DNA of 64,000 nucleotides from Solimonas marina (GTDB lineage Bacteria; Pseudomonadota; Gammaproteobacteria; Nevskiales; Nevskiaceae): positions 124,001 through 188,000 of the forward strand of contig NZ_JAAVXB010000010.1 of NCBI RefSeq assembly GCF_012241385.1, read 5' to 3'. Positions 36,969 to 45,687 of this stretch are shown in pieces. How positions within the stretch are numbered: position 1 is the stretch's first letter; each line of letters begins with the position of its first letter. A program made the position numbers and the translations under genes. The notes under the pieces are model-generated. The model did no database searches, was not told the DNA's origin, and was given only the letters and a program-made list of their open reading frames with translations.

Positions 36969-38177
36969 TCACCTCGTTGACAGCTGCCGCACCGGCAGTC
37001 GCAGTAGCAGCGCGAACGGCGAACCCTCGCGACTGGCGGCACGCATGCTCAGCTCACCGCCATGCTGCAACGCAACACGGTGAGCGATGGCCAAACCCAG
37101 CCCGGCGCCGCCGGGGTTGCGCGCCGGCGACCCCTGAGCAAACGGCTGCAGCAGGCGCGCCCAGTGCGCCGGCTCGATGCCCGGTCCATGGTCTTCCAGC
37201 GTCAGCACCGCCCAATCTCCCTCGATACGTGTCTGCAGTCGGATCGGCGACACCCCATGCGTCGCCGCGTTGTCGATCAAATTGCGTATTGCTCGTGACA
37301 ACGATTGGCGGCGCAAGTTCAATTCGGTCGGCGCCGCGAGGTCGAGTTCGACAAAGGCATCGTCGGGGCTGCGGATCGCCGAATGCACGACCGCATCGAG
37401 CGACATCGTCACTGGCGCCTCGTCACGACCATCGCGGACGTAGTCGATGCACTGGCCGATGATGTGATCGATCTCGCGGACGTCGCGCAACACCGGCGCC
37501 CAGTCTTCGTCGGGGCGCGAGCGCAGTTCGATGGCAGCCTGGATGCGGGCCAGTGGTGAGCGCAGATCGTGCGACATGCCGGCCAACATCAGCTCCCGCT
37601 CCTGGTTGCTGCCGCGCAACTGGTGGGCCAAGCCGTGCAATGCGGCGCCGATCTGGCGCAATTCGCTGGGCGCCGACATGCCGCCGGCGGCCGGCACCGC
37701 GCCATGCTCGATGTCCTCGATCGCCACCAACAGCCCTCGGATCGGCCAGCGCACGATCAGGCTGAACGCCACCATCGCCAGCAGCACCACGAGCCCGAGG
37801 CTCGCCAGATTGATCCAGAGAAAATGCAGGCGAATCCGGTCGACTTCGCCGGGCGGGCCTCCGAAAGCGAATAATTGAAAGCCATGCAGCAGCGGCGCAT
37901 TCGGCGGGGGAGCGCCATTCTGATCCGGCGGCGGCTGGCGCGGCATTGCAGCCGGCCCGTCTCCCGCACCAGTAGCGTTCGCCCCCTCGCCCGGCGGCGG
38001 TTCACGTGGGCGCTCCGGCGGTGCACCGCAATCGCTACGCATCGCGCCGGGGCCGCAATCATGAAAACGCGAGCCGACGTCCGGCGGCGGAAAGATCCGC
38101 AGCAGCGCAAAGTTGACCGTCGGCACCATCACCACTGCGGCCGCGACCAGCAGGCCGAGCAGGACGCGTAGACTCAT
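36969..38177 (-). CDS. EnvZ-type sensor histidine kinase with Pro-rich periplasmic loop
   Basis: A 402-aa inner-membrane sensor. It has TM1 at residues about 4-26, a periplasmic loop (about 27-118) that is strikingly Pro/Gly-rich with two Cys ('FHDCGPGAMRSDCGAPPERP'), TM2 at about 119-141 and then HAMP. The phospho-acceptor His is in 'MSHDLRSPLARIQ' near residue 203, the N-box is 'RNLIDNAATHG', and the G-boxes are 'LEDHGPGIEP' and 'GGAGLGLAIAHR'. It overlaps its response-regulator gene by 4 nt. The signal is unknown. Confidence 0.92.
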   Translation of the reverse strand: MSLRVLLGLLVAAAVVMVPTVNFALLRIFPPPDVGSRFHDCGPGAMRSDCGAPPERPREPPPGEGANATGAGDGPAAMPRQPPPDQNGAPPPNAPLLHGFQLFAFGGPPGEVDRIRLHFLWINLASLGLVVLLAMVAFSLIVRWPIRGLLVAIEDIEHGAVPAAGGMSAPSELRQIGAALHGLAHQLRGSNQERELMLAGMSHDLRSPLARIQAAIELRSRPDEDWAPVLRDVREIDHIIGQCIDYVRDGRDEAPVTMSLDAVVHSAIRSPDDAFVELDLAAPTELNLRRQSLSRAIRNLIDNAATHGVSPIRLQTRIEGDWAVLTLEDHGPGIEPAHWARLLQPFAQGSPARNPGGAGLGLAIAHRVALQHGGELSMRAASREGSPFALLLRLPVRQLSTR

Positions 38178-38887
38178 GCGGCGGGCTGATCCGGCACGAA
38201 CATGTAGCCACGGCCCCAGACCGTCTGGATATAGCGCGGAGCGGACGGATCCGGCTCCAGAACCTGGCGCAGGCGTGAAATCAGAATGTCGATCGAACGC
38301 GACAGTGCATCGCTGGGCCGGCCGCTGGTGAGCGTCATCAACTCGTCGCGATTCAGGACGCGACGCGCGTGCAGGACCAGCGCTTCCAGCAATTGATATT
38401 CGCGGGTCGTGATGTGCACCGGCTCACCGTCGCGCGACAGCGTTCTTGCCCACATGTCGAGCTCGAAGTCGCCGATGCGCACCTGCTTGGGCGTCGCCAC
38501 CGTCTCCGATCGCGCCGTCTGACCGATGCGGCGCAGCACTGTGAAGATGCGCGCAACCAGCTCCCGCAGATTGCAGGGCTTGGCCAGGTAATCATCGGCC
38601 CCGACTTCCAGACCGACGATGCGGTCGACGTCGTCGCCCTTGGCCGACAGAATGATGATCGGCACCGGCGATGCCGCCGAACGCAGGCGCCGGCACAGCG
38701 CAATGCCATCCTCGTCCGGCAGCATCAGATCGAGCACGATCAGGTCGAAGCGGCCACGCGACAACGCGCGCACCGCGGCCGACGCCGTCGAAGCGCCCTC
38801 GGATTCGATGCCGTGGCGTTCGAGATATTCGGCCATCATCTGGCGCAGGCGGACGTCGTCGTCGACGAGGAGGACTTTGGCTTTCAT
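38174..38887 (-). CDS. OmpR-family response regulator
   Basis: A 237-aa regulator. The receiver domain has Asp in 'LIVLDLMLPDEDG' near residue 52, Lys in 'DYLAKPC', and acidic 'LLVDDD' at the N-terminus. The C-terminal winged helix has 'RTLSRDGEPVHITTREYQLLEALVLHARRVLNRDELM' and 'YIQTVWGRGYMFVPD'. I chose ATG 38887 (GGGGAAG, 7 bases) rather than the 35-codon longer frame. It is the first gene of the regulator-kinase operon and divergent from an Asp-rich lipoprotein gene, with a palindrome between. Confidence 0.93.
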   Translation of the reverse strand: MKAKVLLVDDDVRLRQMMAEYLERHGIESEGASTASAAVRALSRGRFDLIVLDLMLPDEDGIALCRRLRSAASPVPIIILSAKGDDVDRIVGLEVGADDYLAKPCNLRELVARIFTVLRRIGQTARSETVATPKQVRIGDFELDMWARTLSRDGEPVHITTREYQLLEALVLHARRVLNRDELMTLTSGRPSDALSRSIDILISRLRQVLEPDPSAPRYIQTVWGRGYMFVPDQPAA

Positions 38888-38968
38888 ACAGGGCTTCCCG
38901 GGGCTAGCTCCCGTGCAGTCTGACTGATCGGCATGCACCTCGTTCCGCGCCGATACACTTCGAAACAA

Positions 38969-38987
38969 TTCTCCAATCTGTGGAGAA
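38969..38987. promoter_or_regulatory. Palindrome in the divergent regulator/lipoprotein promoter
   Basis: Perfect arms TTCTCCA and TGGAGAA with a 5-base centre (ATCTG), 67 bases before the lipoprotein gene and 82 before the response regulator gene. This is a candidate binding site for the adjacent OmpR-type regulator or another dimeric regulator. Confidence 0.55.
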
Positions 38988-39044
38988 GACACCGGCGCAA
39001 CGAAGGGCTACTGTAGCATCCCTTTAGCTGCCCCTATCCGAGAC

Positions 39045-39971
39045 ATGCTTTTGTCTGCCGTCCGGCCGTCGCGCCTGCTTCGCCTCTCCATCCTTCCGGC
39101 TGCCCTGCTGCTCGGCGCCTGCCAGTCCAAGCTGGAAGCGGACATTGGCGTCTCCACGCCACCTGCGACGATTGAATCGCTGAACATCTCGGTGCCCTAC
39201 GTCGACTTCAAGGACACCGATAGCGACGTCCACAGCTTCGACGCCGATGACGACAGCACCTTCGACATCCTCGAATACTTGAACGACGACGACGACGATA
39301 ACGACGACGACGTGTTCAAGGTTTTTGAAGATAAAAGTGCCAAAGGCGATTACGCCTCGGTCCGCCCCCGCTTCGACGTCAGCGCCGGCTCGCTGGTCAC
39401 CAGCACCGGCGCCGAGTATCCGCTGACACTGGTCTCGCAGCCGGACTACATCAGCTATCCGCTCAGCGTCGGCAAAGACGATTCCGAAACCTTGCTGCTG
39501 ACGCTGGAGCTGACGTTCTCGTTGATCGACGATACCTCGAACAGCGGCGACTATGAATTCAAGCCCGTGATCCGCGTGGCGCGCTCGGACACCGCCGGGG
39601 AGATTGACGGCACGATCTCCACCAGCCTCGTGCAGGCATCGAGCTGCCGCGACGGTCGCACCGTCGGCACCGGCGTTGCCGCCTATCTCTATAGCGGCAG
39701 CGGCATCACGCCGACGGACTACTACAAGACCGACGACGTCACCAACAGCAATCAGCCGGTGGCCGCCGCGTTCGTCGAATACAGCTCCGACGACGATGCC
39801 TACGCCTTCAAGATTCGCAACGTCGAGCCGGGCACCTACACCATCGCCTGGACCTGCCAGGCCGACAGCGAAGATCCGGAAACCGACGACGATCTGACGT
39901 TCATCGAGAGCGAAGACGTGACGGTTTCCACCTCGTCGACGTCGACCGTCAGCTTCACCGGCAGCGACTGA
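39045..39971 (+). CDS. Asp-rich DUF4382-like lipoprotein
   Basis: A 308-aa lipoprotein (lipobox LLGAC, Cys near residue 26). Residues about 55-95 include a long Asp-rich stretch ('LNDDDDDNDDDVF') which may bind calcium. The order 'IESLNISVPYVDF', 'FDILEYL', 'RFDVSAGSLVTSTGAEYPLTL', 'GEIDGTIST' resembles DUF4382 proteins, with weak support. It sits opposite an OmpR-type regulator and is a likely target of that system. Function unknown. Confidence 0.75.
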   Translation: MLLSAVRPSRLLRLSILPAALLLGACQSKLEADIGVSTPPATIESLNISVPYVDFKDTDSDVHSFDADDDSTFDILEYLNDDDDDNDDDVFKVFEDKSAKGDYASVRPRFDVSAGSLVTSTGAEYPLTLVSQPDYISYPLSVGKDDSETLLLTLELTFSLIDDTSNSGDYEFKPVIRVARSDTAGEIDGTISTSLVQASSCRDGRTVGTGVAAYLYSGSGITPTDYYKTDDVTNSNQPVAAAFVEYSSDDDAYAFKIRNVEPGTYTIAWTCQADSEDPETDDDLTFIESEDVTVSTSSTSTVSFTGSD

Positions 39972-39978
39972 GTCGGCT

Positions 39979-40905
39979 CTAACCTGGACGCGGCGCGCCG
40001 TCACGCACGGCGCGCCGCAGCTGTTCACGTAGCCAGCCGTGTGCCGGATCGTGCTCGGCGTTACGCGGCCAATACATCATCACCTCCAGCTCCGGCAGCG
40101 CGACCGGCGGCGGCGCCAGCCGTAGCGGCAGCTGGGTCTTGAACCACTCCCCGTAGTAACGCGGCAGCACCAGCAACAAATCGCTGCTCGCCGCCAAGTG
40201 GCAGGCGCCGTAGTAGTGCTGGCAGCGCACCGCAACATCGCGGCGCAAACCCTCGCCTTGCAGCACCGCGTCCTCGAGGACCGGGCCGGTACGCCGCGAC
40301 GACACGGTGATGTGCCGCGCAGCCAGCCACGACTCGACACGCAGCGGCGCGCCGGCCAGCGGATGATCCGGCCGCATCGCCACGCACAGCCCCTCCCGAA
40401 ACAAGGGCTCACGGACCAGCTCATCGCCGACCGTCATCGGCACGTCCACCGCCAGATCCAGCGCCCCGGCCACCAGTTCCCGATCGAGTCGGCGGCGTTC
40501 GATTCGCGCGCTCTGCAGCTGCAGCTGCGGTCCCTGCTCCAGCAGTTGCCGGGTCAAGGTCGGCATCAGCGCAAACTCCAGTACGTCGCGCATGCCGAGC
40601 ACGAAGCGCCGCGTGCTGGCAGCGGCGTCGAATCGCTGCGGCACCGCCAGTGACCGCTGCAGGGCCTGCAGCGCCGCAGCGATGTCGGGCGCCACCGCAC
40701 GTGCCCGCGGCGTCGGGGCGACGCGACGCCCGTCGCGCACGAACAGCGGGTCGCCGAACTGCCGCCGCAGGCGCGCCAGCGCATTGCTGATCGCGGGCTG
40801 CGTCAGATGCAGCTGCGCCGCCGCCTGCGTCAGGCTGCCGGCACGATAGACCGCGTCGAAAACGCGGAACAGATTGAGATCCACGCGCGAGGACGTCGCA
40901 TTCAT
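39979..40905 (-). CDS. LysR-family transcriptional regulator
   Basis: A 308-aa regulator (ATG 40905; an in-frame GTG at 40914 adds three residues). The N-terminal winged HTH is 'LNLFRVFDAVYRAGSLTQAAAQLHLTQPAISNALARLRRQFGDPLFVRDG', and the rest is the two-lobe effector domain. It is divergent from the acyl-CoA dehydrogenase operon with 100 bases between, so it very probably controls that operon. Confidence 0.93.
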   Translation of the reverse strand: MNATSSRVDLNLFRVFDAVYRAGSLTQAAAQLHLTQPAISNALARLRRQFGDPLFVRDGRRVAPTPRARAVAPDIAAALQALQRSLAVPQRFDAAASTRRFVLGMRDVLEFALMPTLTRQLLEQGPQLQLQSARIERRRLDRELVAGALDLAVDVPMTVGDELVREPLFREGLCVAMRPDHPLAGAPLRVESWLAARHITVSSRRTGPVLEDAVLQGEGLRRDVAVRCQHYYGACHLAASSDLLLVLPRYYGEWFKTQLPLRLAPPPVALPELEVMMYWPRNAEHDPAHGWLREQLRRAVRDGAPRPG

Positions 40906-40917
40906 TTCATTCACACG

Positions 40918-40937
40918 ATGAATGATTTCTGATTCAT
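40918..40937. promoter_or_regulatory. Candidate LysR operator between the divergent genes
   Basis: Arms ATGAAT and ATTCAT, separated by 8 bases, lie in an AT-rich patch between the LysR gene and the operon. The size is normal for a LysR recognition site. Confidence 0.5.
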
Positions 40938-41005
40938 AAATATTAGTCGACCGAATGCAGGCGCGGGCTTATCGTTGCCGTCGGCACCACTCGAGGAGAT
41001 CGCCC

Positions 41006-42256
41006 ATGGAGTTCGCCCACAGCCCGCGCACGCAGGATTTGATCAAGCGCGTCCGCCAGTTCATGCGCGAGCGCATCGCGCCGGTCGAGGCCGAGGTTCT
41101 GCAGGCACAGCGAGCCGCCGCGCACGGCGGCGACTGGACCCGCTGGCAGATCGCACCGGCCGTCGAAACACTCAAGGCCGAGGCGCGTGCCGCCGGCCTC
41201 TGGAACTTATTCCTGCCGGATGCCGAGCTCGGCGCCGGCCTGTCGAACGTCGAGTACGCACCGCTGGCCGAGGAGATGGGTCGCAGCTTTCTGGCGCCGG
41301 AAATCTTCAACTGCAATGCGCCGGACACCGGCAACATGGAAGTGCTGTGGAAGTACGGCAGCGACGAGCAGAAGGCGCGGTGGCTGACGCCGCTGTTGAA
41401 CGGTGAAATCCGCTCGGCGTTCTGCATGACCGAGCCCGACGTCGCGTCCAGCGACGCCACCAATATGCAGGCGACCGCCGTCCTCGACGGCGACGAGGTC
41501 GTCATCAACGGCAAGAAATGGTGGTCGACCGGCATCGGCCATCCGAACTGCCGCTTCGTGATCTTCATGGGGCTGTCGGACCCCGAGGCGAACCGTCACC
41601 AGCAGCACAGCATGGTGCTCGTGCCACTCGACGCGCCGGGCGTGACGATCCAGCGCATGCTGCCGGTGTTCAGCGAATACGACGAACCGTACGGCCACGG
41701 CGAGGTGCATTTCGACAACGTCCGCGTGCCCAAGTCCAACCTCATCAAGGGCATCGGCAAGGGCTTCGAGATCGCCCAGGGCCGCCTCGGGCCGGGCCGC
41801 ATTCATCACTGCATGCGCTGCATCGGGGCCGCCGAGCGCGCACTCGAACTGCTGATCGAACGTGGTCTGACGCGTGTCGCGTTCGGCAAGCCGCTGCTGC
41901 AGCTCGGCGGCAATCGCGAGCGCATCGCCGATCTGCGCATCGCCATCGACCAGGCGCGTCTGCTGACGCTGTTCGCGGCGTGGAAGGTCGACAAGATAGG
42001 GGTCCACGCGGCGCTGACGGAAATTTCGGCGATCAAGGTCGTCGCGCCGAACGTGCTCGAACAGGTGGTCAGCGAAGCCATCCAGATTCACGGCGGCGCC
42101 GGCCTGTCGAACGACTTCCCGCTCACCGCGCTGTACGCAACGGCGCGCGTCCTGCGCCTTGCCGATGGCCCGGACGCCGTGCATCGCGGCATGATTGCGC
42201 GTGTCGAGCTGGGCAAGTTCGGCAGCCTCGTGAAGCAGGCCGGAGTACGCGCATGA
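41006..42256 (+). CDS. Acyl-CoA dehydrogenase, ACAD10/11-like
   Basis: A 416-aa flavoprotein. It shows the ACAD10/11-type pattern: 'GLWNLFLPDAELGAGLSNVEYAPLAEEMGRSFLAPEIFNCNAPDTGNMEVLWKYG', 'FCMTEPDVASSDATN', 'GKKWWSTGIGHPNCR' and 'EAIQIHGGAGLSNDFPL'. ATG 41006 has GAGGAG 7 bases upstream; the longer frame is not used. First gene of an operon divergent from LysR. In human ACAD10/11 and Pseudomonas LvaC such dehydrogenases work with an APH-like kinase on 4-hydroxyacyl-CoA; a kinase gene follows in this operon. Confidence 0.94.
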   Translation: MEFAHSPRTQDLIKRVRQFMRERIAPVEAEVLQAQRAAAHGGDWTRWQIAPAVETLKAEARAAGLWNLFLPDAELGAGLSNVEYAPLAEEMGRSFLAPEIFNCNAPDTGNMEVLWKYGSDEQKARWLTPLLNGEIRSAFCMTEPDVASSDATNMQATAVLDGDEVVINGKKWWSTGIGHPNCRFVIFMGLSDPEANRHQQHSMVLVPLDAPGVTIQRMLPVFSEYDEPYGHGEVHFDNVRVPKSNLIKGIGKGFEIAQGRLGPGRIHHCMRCIGAAERALELLIERGLTRVAFGKPLLQLGGNRERIADLRIAIDQARLLTLFAAWKVDKIGVHAALTEISAIKVVAPNVLEQVVSEAIQIHGGAGLSNDFPLTALYATARVLRLADGPDAVHRGMIARVELGKFGSLVKQAGVRA

Positions 42257-43086
42257 ACGAAAAACGGGTCTTCATCACCGGCGGCGCTTCAGGGCTCGGC
42301 CGGGCGCTGGCCGAGCGTTACGCACGCGCCGGCGCGCGCGTCTGCATCGGCGATCTCAACGATGAGCGTGGCGCCGAAACGCTGGCGGCGCTGCAGGCCT
42401 ACGGTCATGACGCGCACTATCTGCACTGCGATGTAACGCAGGAAGCCGACCTCGAAGCCGCCGCGCAATGGATGCAGGCGCACTGGGGCGGCGCCGATGT
42501 CATCGTCAACAACGCCGGGGTCGCCGCCAGCGGCGCCATCGACGAGCTGTCGCTGACCGACTGGCAGTGGATCGTCGACATCAACCTGCTCGGCGTGGTC
42601 CGCGGCTGCAAGGCCTTCGCGCCGATGCTCAAGGCCCAGCACAGCGGTCACATCGTCAACGTGGCCTCGATGGCCGGCTTGATCCATCCGCCGTTGATGT
42701 CGGCCTACAACGCGACCAAGGCGTCTGTCGTGGCGCTGTCGGAAACGCTGAAAGTGGAGCTGGCAAAGAACCGCGTCAATGTCTCAGTGGTCTGCCCCGC
42801 GTTCTTCCGCACCAACCTCACCGAAACCGCACGCGCCGGTGATGCGGATTCGAGCCGCATGATGAACAAGCTCGTGACCAAGGCACGGCGCGGCGCCGAC
42901 GAAATCGCCGATCTGGTCTATGCCGGCATCGAGCGTGGCGACTTCCACATCCTCACGCACAAGCGCGAGGCGCGCATCTGGCGTCTCAAGCGCGCGCTGC
43001 CGTATCCGGTGTTCTACCGCCTGATGCTCAGCGCGACGCGCAAGATGATGGGCAAGGCCGCGCAGCGCGCCGCCGGCGACGCATGA
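42253..43086 (+). CDS. Short-chain dehydrogenase/reductase
   Basis: A 277-aa SDR. Cofactor motif TGGASGLG, NNAG near residue 90 and the active-site 'YNATK' near residue 155 are intact, with Ser in 'VNVASMAG'. 4-nt overlaps join it to the upstream dehydrogenase and the downstream hydrolase. It probably oxidises or reduces a hydroxyacyl/keto intermediate of the same pathway. Confidence 0.92.
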   Translation: MNEKRVFITGGASGLGRALAERYARAGARVCIGDLNDERGAETLAALQAYGHDAHYLHCDVTQEADLEAAAQWMQAHWGGADVIVNNAGVAASGAIDELSLTDWQWIVDINLLGVVRGCKAFAPMLKAQHSGHIVNVASMAGLIHPPLMSAYNATKASVVALSETLKVELAKNRVNVSVVCPAFFRTNLTETARAGDADSSRMMNKLVTKARRGADEIADLVYAGIERGDFHILTHKREARIWRLKRALPYPVFYRLMLSATRKMMGKAAQRAAGDA

Positions 43087-43922
43087 CCGCGACGCCGCCG
43101 GCGCTGCAAACCCGTCGCGTCGCGACGGGGCTCGGCGAATTATTGCTACGCGTCGGCGGCACGGGACCGGCCATTCTGTTCTGGCCGAGCCTGTTGATGG
43201 ACGGCAGGATGTGGCTGGCGCAGGCCGACTATTTCATCGGCCGCGGCTACCGCGTCGTGCTCATTGATCCGCCCGGCGCCGGCGGTAGCGCGCCGTTGAC
43301 GCGCCCCTTCAGCTTCGACGAATGCGCGCAATGCATCGTGCAGATACTCGATGCACTCGAGATCGAGCGCGCGCACTGGGTCGGCAATTCCTGGGGCGGC
43401 ATGATTGGCGGGACGTTCGCGGCATGGGCGCCGCAGCGTATCGGCGTTGCGGTGCTGATGAACGCCACCGCCTCGCCAGCCGGTCTGCGCCACCGTCTCG
43501 AGTTTCCGCTGCTCGCGCGCGTCACCCGCGCGCTCGGCGGCATCCGCTGGCCGCTGACCGAAACCGTCATCGACGCCTTCGTCGGCCCGACCACGCGGCG
43601 CACACGACCGCAGGTCGTCGCGCATATTCGCGAGTCGCTGGCGCGCGTCGACACCCGGTCGAGCTACTGGGCCGTTACCAGCGTCGTGCCGCAGCGCCCT
43701 GACCAGCGCCCGCGCTTGGCAACGATCCGCACACCGGTACTGGTGGTCGCCGGCGCCGAGGATCGCGTGTTTCCCGTTGCCGATGCACGTGAGATGGCCG
43801 CTGCGATTCCCGGCGCCCAACTCGACGTTCTCGCCGGCGCTGCACATCTCGCCGGGCTCGAATGTCCGGAGCGGGTCAATCCCATGATCGAAGCCTTCAT
43901 CAAGGAGCATGCCGATGCCTGA
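43083..43922 (+). CDS. Alpha/beta hydrolase
   Basis: A 279-aa hydrolase. Nucleophile elbow 'GNSWGG' near residue 100, acid residue in 'GAEDRVFPVADA' and His in 'GAAHLAGLECPERV' form the triad. It is embedded in the operon by overlaps on both sides. Possible job: hydrolysis of a lactone, ester or acyl-CoA feeding the dehydrogenase; this is inference from context. Confidence 0.9.
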   Translation: MTATPPALQTRRVATGLGELLLRVGGTGPAILFWPSLLMDGRMWLAQADYFIGRGYRVVLIDPPGAGGSAPLTRPFSFDECAQCIVQILDALEIERAHWVGNSWGGMIGGTFAAWAPQRIGVAVLMNATASPAGLRHRLEFPLLARVTRALGGIRWPLTETVIDAFVGPTTRRTRPQVVAHIRESLARVDTRSSYWAVTSVVPQRPDQRPRLATIRTPVLVVAGAEDRVFPVADAREMAAAIPGAQLDVLAGAAHLAGLECPERVNPMIEAFIKEHADA

Positions 43923-44988
43923 GTCCGCCAGCATCGACCGCGCCGGCGACGTTCGCAGCGGCGAAGAACTCGACGCCGCAGCCGTCGGCAACTGGCTGCG
44001 CGACCAGGGCGTGGCGCTCGACGGCGAGCCGACGGTCACCCAGTTTTCCGGCGGCGCGTCGAACTGGACCTATCGCCTGCAATATGCCAATCGCGATCTG
44101 ATCCTGCGCCGACCGCCGGCCGGCACCAAGGCCAAGTCGGCGCACGACATGTTCCGCGAGTACTCGGTGCAGAAGGCGCTCAAGCCGGTCTATCCGGCCG
44201 TCGCCGACATGGTGGCGATCTGTCGCGACGAGTCCGTGATCGGCTGCGAGTTTTACGTGATGGATCGCATCGAGGGGCTGATCCCGCGCAAGAACCTGCC
44301 GCGCGGCGTGACGCTGACGCTCGAGCAGACACGGCAGATGTGCATCAACGCCATCGACAAACTCGTCGAGCTGCATCGCGTCGACTGGCGTGCGGCGGGG
44401 CTCGAAACACTGGGCAAGGGCGAAGGCTATGCCCGGCGGCAGATCGCCGGCTGGAGCGATCGCTGGAACAAGGCCCACACCTGGAACGTGATGTGCGGCC
44501 GCGACGTCGTGCGCTGGCTCCAAACCAATGTACCCGACGACATCGCCACCTGCGTCATTCACAACGACTGGCGCTTCGACAATCTGATCTTCGCGCCCGA
44601 CGATCCGACACGCGTGATCGGCGTACTCGACTGGGAAATGGCAACGCTCGGCGACCCGCTGATGGAACTCGGCAGCGCGCTGGCCTACTGGGCGCAGGCC
44701 GACGACGACCGCTTCATCCTCTCGACGCGCCGCCAGCCCACGCACCTGCCGGGCATGCTGACACGCCGCGAAGTCGTCGCGTACTACTGCCAGCAAATGG
44801 GCTATGCGCCGAAGAACTGGACCTTCTACGAGGTCTACGGCCTGTTCCGCCTGGCCGGCATCATTCAGCAGATTTATTACCGCTATCACCACAAACAGAC
44901 ACGCAATCCGGCCTTCGCCAGATTCTGGTTGCTGTCGAACTATCTGATCTGGCGCTGCCGGCGCGCCATTCGCAAGGGAGCGCTCTGA
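43915..44988 (+). CDS. APH-family phosphotransferase (ACAD10/11 N-terminal or LvaA-like kinase)
   Basis: A 357-aa kinase-fold protein. Motifs are 'SGGASNWTYRLQYANRDLILRRPPAGTKAKSAHDMFREY', Brenner's 'VIHNDWRFDNLIF' and the metal-binding 'VLDWEMATLGDPLMELGSALAYW'. ATG 43915 has AAGGAG 7 bases upstream, so I prefer it to ATG 43909. This APH family is fused to ACAD in human ACAD10/11, and as a separate protein (LvaA) phosphorylates 4-hydroxyacyl-CoA in Pseudomonas. Here the two halves are separate genes in one operon. Confidence 0.92.
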   Translation: MPESASIDRAGDVRSGEELDAAAVGNWLRDQGVALDGEPTVTQFSGGASNWTYRLQYANRDLILRRPPAGTKAKSAHDMFREYSVQKALKPVYPAVADMVAICRDESVIGCEFYVMDRIEGLIPRKNLPRGVTLTLEQTRQMCINAIDKLVELHRVDWRAAGLETLGKGEGYARRQIAGWSDRWNKAHTWNVMCGRDVVRWLQTNVPDDIATCVIHNDWRFDNLIFAPDDPTRVIGVLDWEMATLGDPLMELGSALAYWAQADDDRFILSTRRQPTHLPGMLTRREVVAYYCQQMGYAPKNWTFYEVYGLFRLAGIIQQIYYRYHHKQTRNPAFARFWLLSNYLIWRCRRAIRKGAL

Positions 44989-45677
44989 TGGGCGTCATCT
45001 ACCTGATCCGGCACGGCCAGGCCTCGTTCGGCGCCGGCGACTACGACAAGCTGTCGCCGCTGGGCATCGAGCAGGGCGCGATTCTCGGCCAGGCGCTGGC
45101 TGCGCGCGGCGTCACGCCGGATGCCGTGGTCTGCGGCGCGATGAAGCGCCACCGCGAGACCGCGCAGGCCTGTCTGTCGGCCATGCAACAACCCGCCGAG
45201 TGGGTCGAAGATGCGGCGTGGAACGAATACGACCACGAGACCATGGTCGCCGCGTACAAGCCCGGTTTCCGCGACAAGGCGGTGATGGCCACCGAACTGG
45301 CGGCAACGCCGAATCCGCGCCGTGCGTTTCAGGAGATATTCGCCGAAGCGCAGCGACGCTGGATCGGCGGCGAACACGATGCCGACTATCCCGAAAGCTG
45401 GGCGGGTTTCTGTGCACGCGTCGACACCGCGTTGACGACGCTGCAAAACACCCTGGGCCGCTCGAAGACCGCACTGGTGTTCACGTCCGGCGGACCGATC
45501 GGCGCGGCCGCGCAGCGCCTGCTGGGCCTGTCCGACGAACGCGCCATCCGCCTCAACTGGACGCTCGCCAACGCCGCCGTCACCAAGCTGATCTACAGCG
45601 AGCGCAGCCTCTATCTGTCGACGCTCAACGAGCACGCCCATTTCGAGCACGACGCCAGACTGATCACTTATCGCTAA
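44988..45677 (+). CDS. Histidine phosphatase family protein
   Basis: A 229-aa phosphoglycerate-mutase-like phosphatase. The phospho-His motif is 'LIRHGQASFGAGDYDKLSPLG' at the N-terminus and the second His region is 'LVFTSGGPIGAAAQRLLGL'. The usual catalytic second His is replaced in 'TSGGPIG' (commonly SHGG), so activity is uncertain. The start overlaps the kinase stop (TGATG). A phosphatase beside a kinase may remove phosphate from the phospho-acyl intermediate. Confidence 0.88.
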   Translation: MGVIYLIRHGQASFGAGDYDKLSPLGIEQGAILGQALAARGVTPDAVVCGAMKRHRETAQACLSAMQQPAEWVEDAAWNEYDHETMVAAYKPGFRDKAVMATELAATPNPRRAFQEIFAEAQRRWIGGEHDADYPESWAGFCARVDTALTTLQNTLGRSKTALVFTSGGPIGAAAQRLLGLSDERAIRLNWTLANAAVTKLIYSERSLYLSTLNEHAHFEHDARLITYR

Positions 45678-45687
45678 GGTCTCGACC

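Noticed and set aside
38887..38992. N-terminal extension of the response regulator
   Set aside because: The receiver domain begins normally at residue 1 from ATG 38887, which has a good ribosome site. The extension would cross the palindrome.
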